Translations under genes and position numbers: made by a program
Notes under the pieces: model-generated
What the model saw: only the letters and a program-made list of their open reading frames with translations
Database searches by the model: none
Told to the model about the DNA's origin: nothing
Shown: one piece after another, positions 4,817 to 7,020 of the stretch
How the letters are laid out: each line of letters starts with the position of its first letter
Position numbering within the stretch: position 1 is the stretch's first letter
Assembly: GCA_003151655.1 (NCBI GenBank)
Contig: PLYB01000282.1
Span: 1-7,020, forward strand
Length of the DNA: 7,020 bases
Reading direction: 5' to 3'
Source of the DNA: Gallionellaceae bacterium
Lineage (GTDB): Bacteria; Pseudomonadota; Gammaproteobacteria; Burkholderiales; Gallionellaceae

Positions 4817-6616
4817 GTGCATGAGACAGAAGTTGTCCTCGACACGGGGCCATTCAGGGCAGTCGTCACTTTTTTCCCGATGGATGAGGTGCGGGAACAT
4901 TTGAACGAATGTATTTCCGAGGCTGTGCTTGCAGCATACAGAGGCGACAAAGATACCGAAGTTTTACGGAAGCTCTTGATGCACGTAAATCAGCGATTCC
5001 GCTTCAACTACATTCTGGGTAATGGTTCGCAAGTGCTGACATCGGATGATGATGAAGACGATAATGATGCGCCCACGTTCGTCGAAGAGAACATGGCTGA
5101 TCAAGCCATAAATATGGAACGTACCAATGCGTTGCTCTCTGAGTGCATCACCGAATTAAGGGATATTGCAAAGCGGCACGGGGATCAACTAAAAGCGGAA
5201 CTGGGTGCAATTGACGAAAAAGATCAGCGCGTTGTCGATGAGTTATTTGAGGAGGAGCTTGATCGTCGCCTGCGCGAAGATGAGGTGTCCCATCGTGTAA
5301 GTGACAACCTTATGGACGAAATCGAGCTACGTTTTGCCTTACTGCACGAGGCAGGAACAGTCCACCGCAACAAACAAGGATGGCCACAATTCTGGTCATG
5401 GCAGACCGACAACCGGGCATCGTTTATCAAGGCAGTGACACGTTTCTCTAGTAATTATGCCCCGCGCTTTGGAAGGTTGCTAACGCCATTGGTCAACGGA
5501 GTTCGTGTATCAGGCCCATTTATTCCTGAATGGAACGAGGGTAAGCAACCCAAACTCGTTTTGCTGGATGGCGAGGGGCTATTACATACCCCGAAATCGG
5601 TAGTAACTATTTCGACTTCCATGATCCGGCGTATTGAATCCACGGATGCAATCATTCTTGTAGATAACGCTACGAGCCCTATGTTGGCTGCACCAGTCGC
5701 CGCCATGAAGGAAATGATCACATCCGGCAGTGCTAGCAAACTCCTGCTCGTATTCACTCATTTCGATGAAGTCAAAGGCGACAACTTACCAAACGCGACC
5801 TCCAAGGAACAGCACATCCTAGCCTCTGCTGAGAATGTATTGGCGGCGATTGGAGAAGAATTAGGGCCGTTCGCAAAAAGGGCATTGCGTGGACGCCTGA
5901 AGGATGCTTGCTTCTTCGTGGGCGGAATAGACGAGCACCTAGATATCACAATGAAATCGCAAAAGCGCACCATGAGCCAGTTGCAGAAACTGCTGGAAAC
6001 TATCGACATAATCGTTGAAAAACCGGCTCCTGTTCATGCAAAACCGATCTACGATCGCATGAATCTGGCTTTCGCAGTGCAGAAAGCCGCAGAGGGATTC
6101 CACGATATATGGTGGTCACGATTAGGTCTTCCGTCTAAAGCGGGGGTCGGCAAGGAACACTGGAAGCGTATTTGGGCACTGAGCAATCGACTTGGGACAC
6201 CTGGCCGCGCCGACGAGTACGACAACCTCAAGCCAGTTGCGGATCTGCGTAAGCAACTTCTGGATCGGCTGTACATCCTATTGCAAAGCCCTCTGCGTTG
6301 GGATCCAGTTGAACCGACTGATGATGCACACAAGCAGCAAGTCTTCGATGAGCTTGCCAAAGCGCTTTCGGCCAAAATACTAGAACTTTCTAATCGTCGG
6401 GTACGAGGCGAACGAATGCCAGAGTGGCAAGTGGCATTTAACCAGTCTGGCCCGAGGTCAAGCTATGCTCGCGCTTCCATCATTGGAAAACAGATATATG
6501 ATCGCGCCGCGCCGGTACCGGACGTAACTCCGTCGCCAGACCGTAATTCTTTTCTTCATGAGGTAGCCGAGGTTGTCGAAAGCGTTTGCCAAGAAATGGG
6601 CGCTAGCCTTAACTGA
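4817..6616 (+). CDS. C-terminal part of the split GTPase (G3 and G4 motifs, no P-loop)
   Basis: This 599-residue frame begins at a GTG 21 nt after the interrupting TAA, in the same frame as the upstream fragment. The GTG has no convincing ribosome site, so expression would need translational restart or readthrough. Residues 1-60 continue the G domain (VVLDTGPFRAVVTFFP); 77-84 is acidic; 95-175 is strongly charged and probably coiled or helical. KLVLLDGEGL (246-255) is the Walker B/G3 segment, and LLLVFTHFDEV (309-319) carries a TxxD-type G4. Residues 400-599 are a helical C-terminal domain with IWWSRLG and WKRIWALSNR motifs that I cannot assign. There are no membrane segments or signal peptide, so the protein is cytoplasmic. 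Without the P-loop this piece alone should not bind nucleotide normally. Confidence 0.6.
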   Translation: MHETEVVLDTGPFRAVVTFFPMDEVREHLNECISEAVLAAYRGDKDTEVLRKLLMHVNQRFRFNYILGNGSQVLTSDDDEDDNDAPTFVEENMADQAINMERTNALLSECITELRDIAKRHGDQLKAELGAIDEKDQRVVDELFEEELDRRLREDEVSHRVSDNLMDEIELRFALLHEAGTVHRNKQGWPQFWSWQTDNRASFIKAVTRFSSNYAPRFGRLLTPLVNGVRVSGPFIPEWNEGKQPKLVLLDGEGLLHTPKSVVTISTSMIRRIESTDAIILVDNATSPMLAAPVAAMKEMITSGSASKLLLVFTHFDEVKGDNLPNATSKEQHILASAENVLAAIGEELGPFAKRALRGRLKDACFFVGGIDEHLDITMKSQKRTMSQLQKLLETIDIIVEKPAPVHAKPIYDRMNLAFAVQKAAEGFHDIWWSRLGLPSKAGVGKEHWKRIWALSNRLGTPGRADEYDNLKPVADLRKQLLDRLYILLQSPLRWDPVEPTDDAHKQQVFDELAKALSAKILELSNRRVRGERMPEWQVAFNQSGPRSSYARASIIGKQIYDRAAPVPDVTPSPDRNSFLHEVAEVVESVCQEMGASLN

Positions 6617-6702
6617 AGAACAGTGTAACTAACTGGGGTTCAGAGTGAATATAAATTTGCCCCAAGTTTTGGTAGATACTCTGTTCTAGGTCAAGTTTTT
6701 TT
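6617..6702 (+). terminator. Possible terminator after the GTPase gene
   Basis: Immediately after the stop codon, AGAACAGTGTA (6617-6627) pairs with TACTCTGTTCT (6677-6687) at 10 of 11 positions. Inside the long loop, TGGGG (6634-6638) can pair with CCCCA (6660-6664). A run of seven T follows at 6696-6702, then ATATTTTT. The T-run starts 8 nt beyond the stem and the loop is long, so this is not a textbook intrinsic terminator. Confidence 0.4.
6630..6650 (+). repeat. TAACTGGGGTCAGAGT-type repeat, copy 1
   Basis: The motif TAACTGGGGT-T-CAGAGT-GAAT matches the copy at 6793-6813 apart from single-base insertions, in the same orientation. From memory, motifs of this kind are widespread in proteobacterial intergenic regions, often in REP-type pairs near Y1 (RAYT) transposases. 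That association was not tested here. This copy overlaps the putative terminator. Confidence 0.5.
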
Positions 6703-6728
6703 ATATTTTTAACAAAGTCAAAGACTCA

Positions 6729-6747
6729 GGGGCGCATTGATTTATTC
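6729..6747 (+). repeat. Lone IS5/MITE-like terminal repeat
   Basis: The sequence GGGGCGCATTGATTTATTC closely resembles the MITE end at 4120-4137: both finish TGATTTATTC and share a GCGC/CGC core, with one inserted base and two substitutions. No matching inverted partner lies within the window, and no clear target duplication is seen. It may be a decayed solitary end or the left end of an element later interrupted by the IS4-family insertion to its right. Confidence 0.4.
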
Positions 6748-6791
6748 GCTCAGGCTTATTTGAATTAAGCCTCTGGATCAAACCCTTGAGC

Positions 6792-6813
6792 TTAACTGGG
6801 GTCAGAGTAGAAT
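6792..6813 (+). repeat. TAACTGGGGTCAGAGT-type repeat, copy 2
   Basis: TTAACTGGGGTCAGAGT-A-GAAT is the second direct copy of the motif at 6630-6650, about 160 bp apart. It ends where the IS4-family element seems to begin (AATGGCACTTACTTAA), so the insertion sequence lies at or inside this repeat. Confidence 0.5.
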
Positions 6814-6857
6814 GGCACTTACTTAATACTTAACTGCATGAAGTAAAAAAAGAAACA

Positions 6858-6915
6858 GGCTGGCTTGGTGGTACGATTTAGTCGCCAAACCATCGCAACC
6901 ACTCAGGAGCCAGCC
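6858..6915 (+). promoter_or_regulatory. Leader hairpin overlapping the transposase ribosome site
   Basis: GGCTGGCT (6858-6865) pairs perfectly with AGCCAGCC (6908-6915). The right arm overlaps the end of the ribosome site AGGAG (6905-6909), which lies 9 nt before the ATG. A message reading in from outside the element could fold and hide the ribosome site. This is a known protective device in IS10 and IS50, inferred here from structure alone. Confidence 0.45.
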
Positions 6916-6918
6916 CGT

Positions 6919-7020
6919 ATGCATAATAATCGTTCTGCGTTATCGCAACAACATCATCGCGTACAACATTACGCTGCCAGCAACGACGCATTTGATTTTT
7001 TCAATATACTCACCTCTCCC
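6919..7020 (+). CDS. IS4-family transposase, N-terminal fragment
   Basis: The open frame begins at the ATG at 6919 and runs off the right edge after 34 codons. It starts MHNNRSALSQQHHRVQHYAA and continues SNDAFDFFNILTSP. The D-A-(F/Y)-x-F-F-N-(I/L)-L-T-x-P segment is how I recognise the N-terminus of a group of IS4-family DDE transposases, whose catalytic residues would lie downstream. A ribosome site (AGGAG) is 9 nt upstream. Whether the gene is intact cannot be seen. Confidence 0.7.
   Translation, partial: MHNNRSALSQQHHRVQHYAASNDAFDFFNILTSP

Larger units (their letters stand above)
4349..6616 (+). pseudogene. Large P-loop GTPase gene interrupted by one in-frame TAA
   Basis: A single frame of 755 codons plus a stop runs from the ATG at 4349 to the TGA at 6614-6616, broken only by TAA at 4793-4795 (codon 149). 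Joined, it gives a TRAFAC-like GTPase with G1 GTTGAGKTT (124-132), a switch I/G2 region with conserved-looking Thr (SSAKTTV, about 151-157), G3 DGEG (about 407-410) and G4 THFD (about 470-473). Between G2 and G3 lie about 250 residues of mostly charged, helical sequence, including an acidic run DDDEDDND. The stop sits where a Ser codon (TCA to TAA is one base) would be natural. Everything after it remains open for 606 codons, so the lesion is recent, is a sequencing error, or is bypassed. Neighbouring DNA keeps promoter and ribosome site intact. The cellular role is unknown. I infer no defence function from sequence alone. Confidence 0.75.
6811..7020 (+). mobile_element. Left end of an IS4-family insertion sequence (truncated by window edge)
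   Basis: The transposase start at 6919 is preceded by a leader of about 108 bp. Its outer end, AATGGCACTTACTTAA, resembles the IS4 terminal repeat pattern (AATGCC...AGTTAA). I therefore place the left boundary near 6811. The right end, the second terminal repeat and the target duplication lie outside the window, so the boundary is approximate. Confidence 0.6.

Noticed and set aside
4116..6747. Composite transposon carrying the GTPase, bounded by the MITE and the lone IS5-like end
   Set aside because: The right end is in the same orientation as the MITE's left end, differs in sequence and lacks a matching target duplication. The MITE already has its own complete pair of ends.
1..7020. CRISPR array, toxin-antitoxin pair or complete defence operon
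   Set aside because: No regularly spaced repeats, Cas genes or toxin-antitoxin pairs are visible. The nuclease is exported, is on the opposite strand from the GTPase and is separated from it by the lipoprotein gene, so joining them into one system would be unsupported.

Overview
The window looks like a chromosomal segment from a sulfur-oxidising proteobacterium, most likely a betaproteobacterium such as a Gallionellaceae or Sulfuricella relative. The main evidence is a dsrK gene followed on the minus strand by the start of dsrL. This is the order found in reverse-acting dissimilatory sulfite reductase (rDsr) clusters. The taxonomic guess is inference from protein character and repeat content, not from a search.

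Layout. (1) 1-1840, minus strand: the N-terminal part of dsrL, running off the left edge, and complete dsrK. They are packed as an operon with a 14-nt gap. (2) 1841-2264: no convincing gene. It holds GC-rich repetitive sequence, a REP-like palindrome and a hairpin. The gene expected upstream of dsrK, dsrM, is not there. (3) 2265-3926, minus strand: a secreted HNH-type nuclease gene, a possible 28-codon leader ORF before it, and an AT-richer gene for an unrecognised lipoprotein. (4) 3927-4348: a 99-bp IS5-type MITE with perfect 18-bp terminal inverted repeats and a TTAG target duplication, then a strong sigma70-type promoter flanked by a symmetrical bipartite inverted repeat. (5) 4349-6616, plus strand: one reading frame for a large, unusual P-loop GTPase, interrupted by a single in-frame TAA just after the P-loop. 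(6) 6617-7020: a possible terminator, two direct copies of a TAACTGGGGTCAGAGT-type motif, a lone IS5-like end, and the left end and first 34 codons of an IS4-family insertion sequence.

Interpretation. A core energy-metabolism operon on the left (sulfur oxidation: DsrK in the DsrMKJOP membrane complex, DsrL as the iron-sulfur flavoprotein partner of DsrAB) abuts an accessory region of exported proteins, a broken GTPase gene and several mobile or repeat elements. The simplest reading is that an accessory segment sits at a breakpoint between dsrM and dsrK, although dsrM could always have lain elsewhere in this lineage. The best candidates for undescribed biology are the GTPase with its integrase-like N-terminus and paired operator arms, and the nonsense codon within it. 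Nothing in the sequence proves a complete multi-gene defence system.
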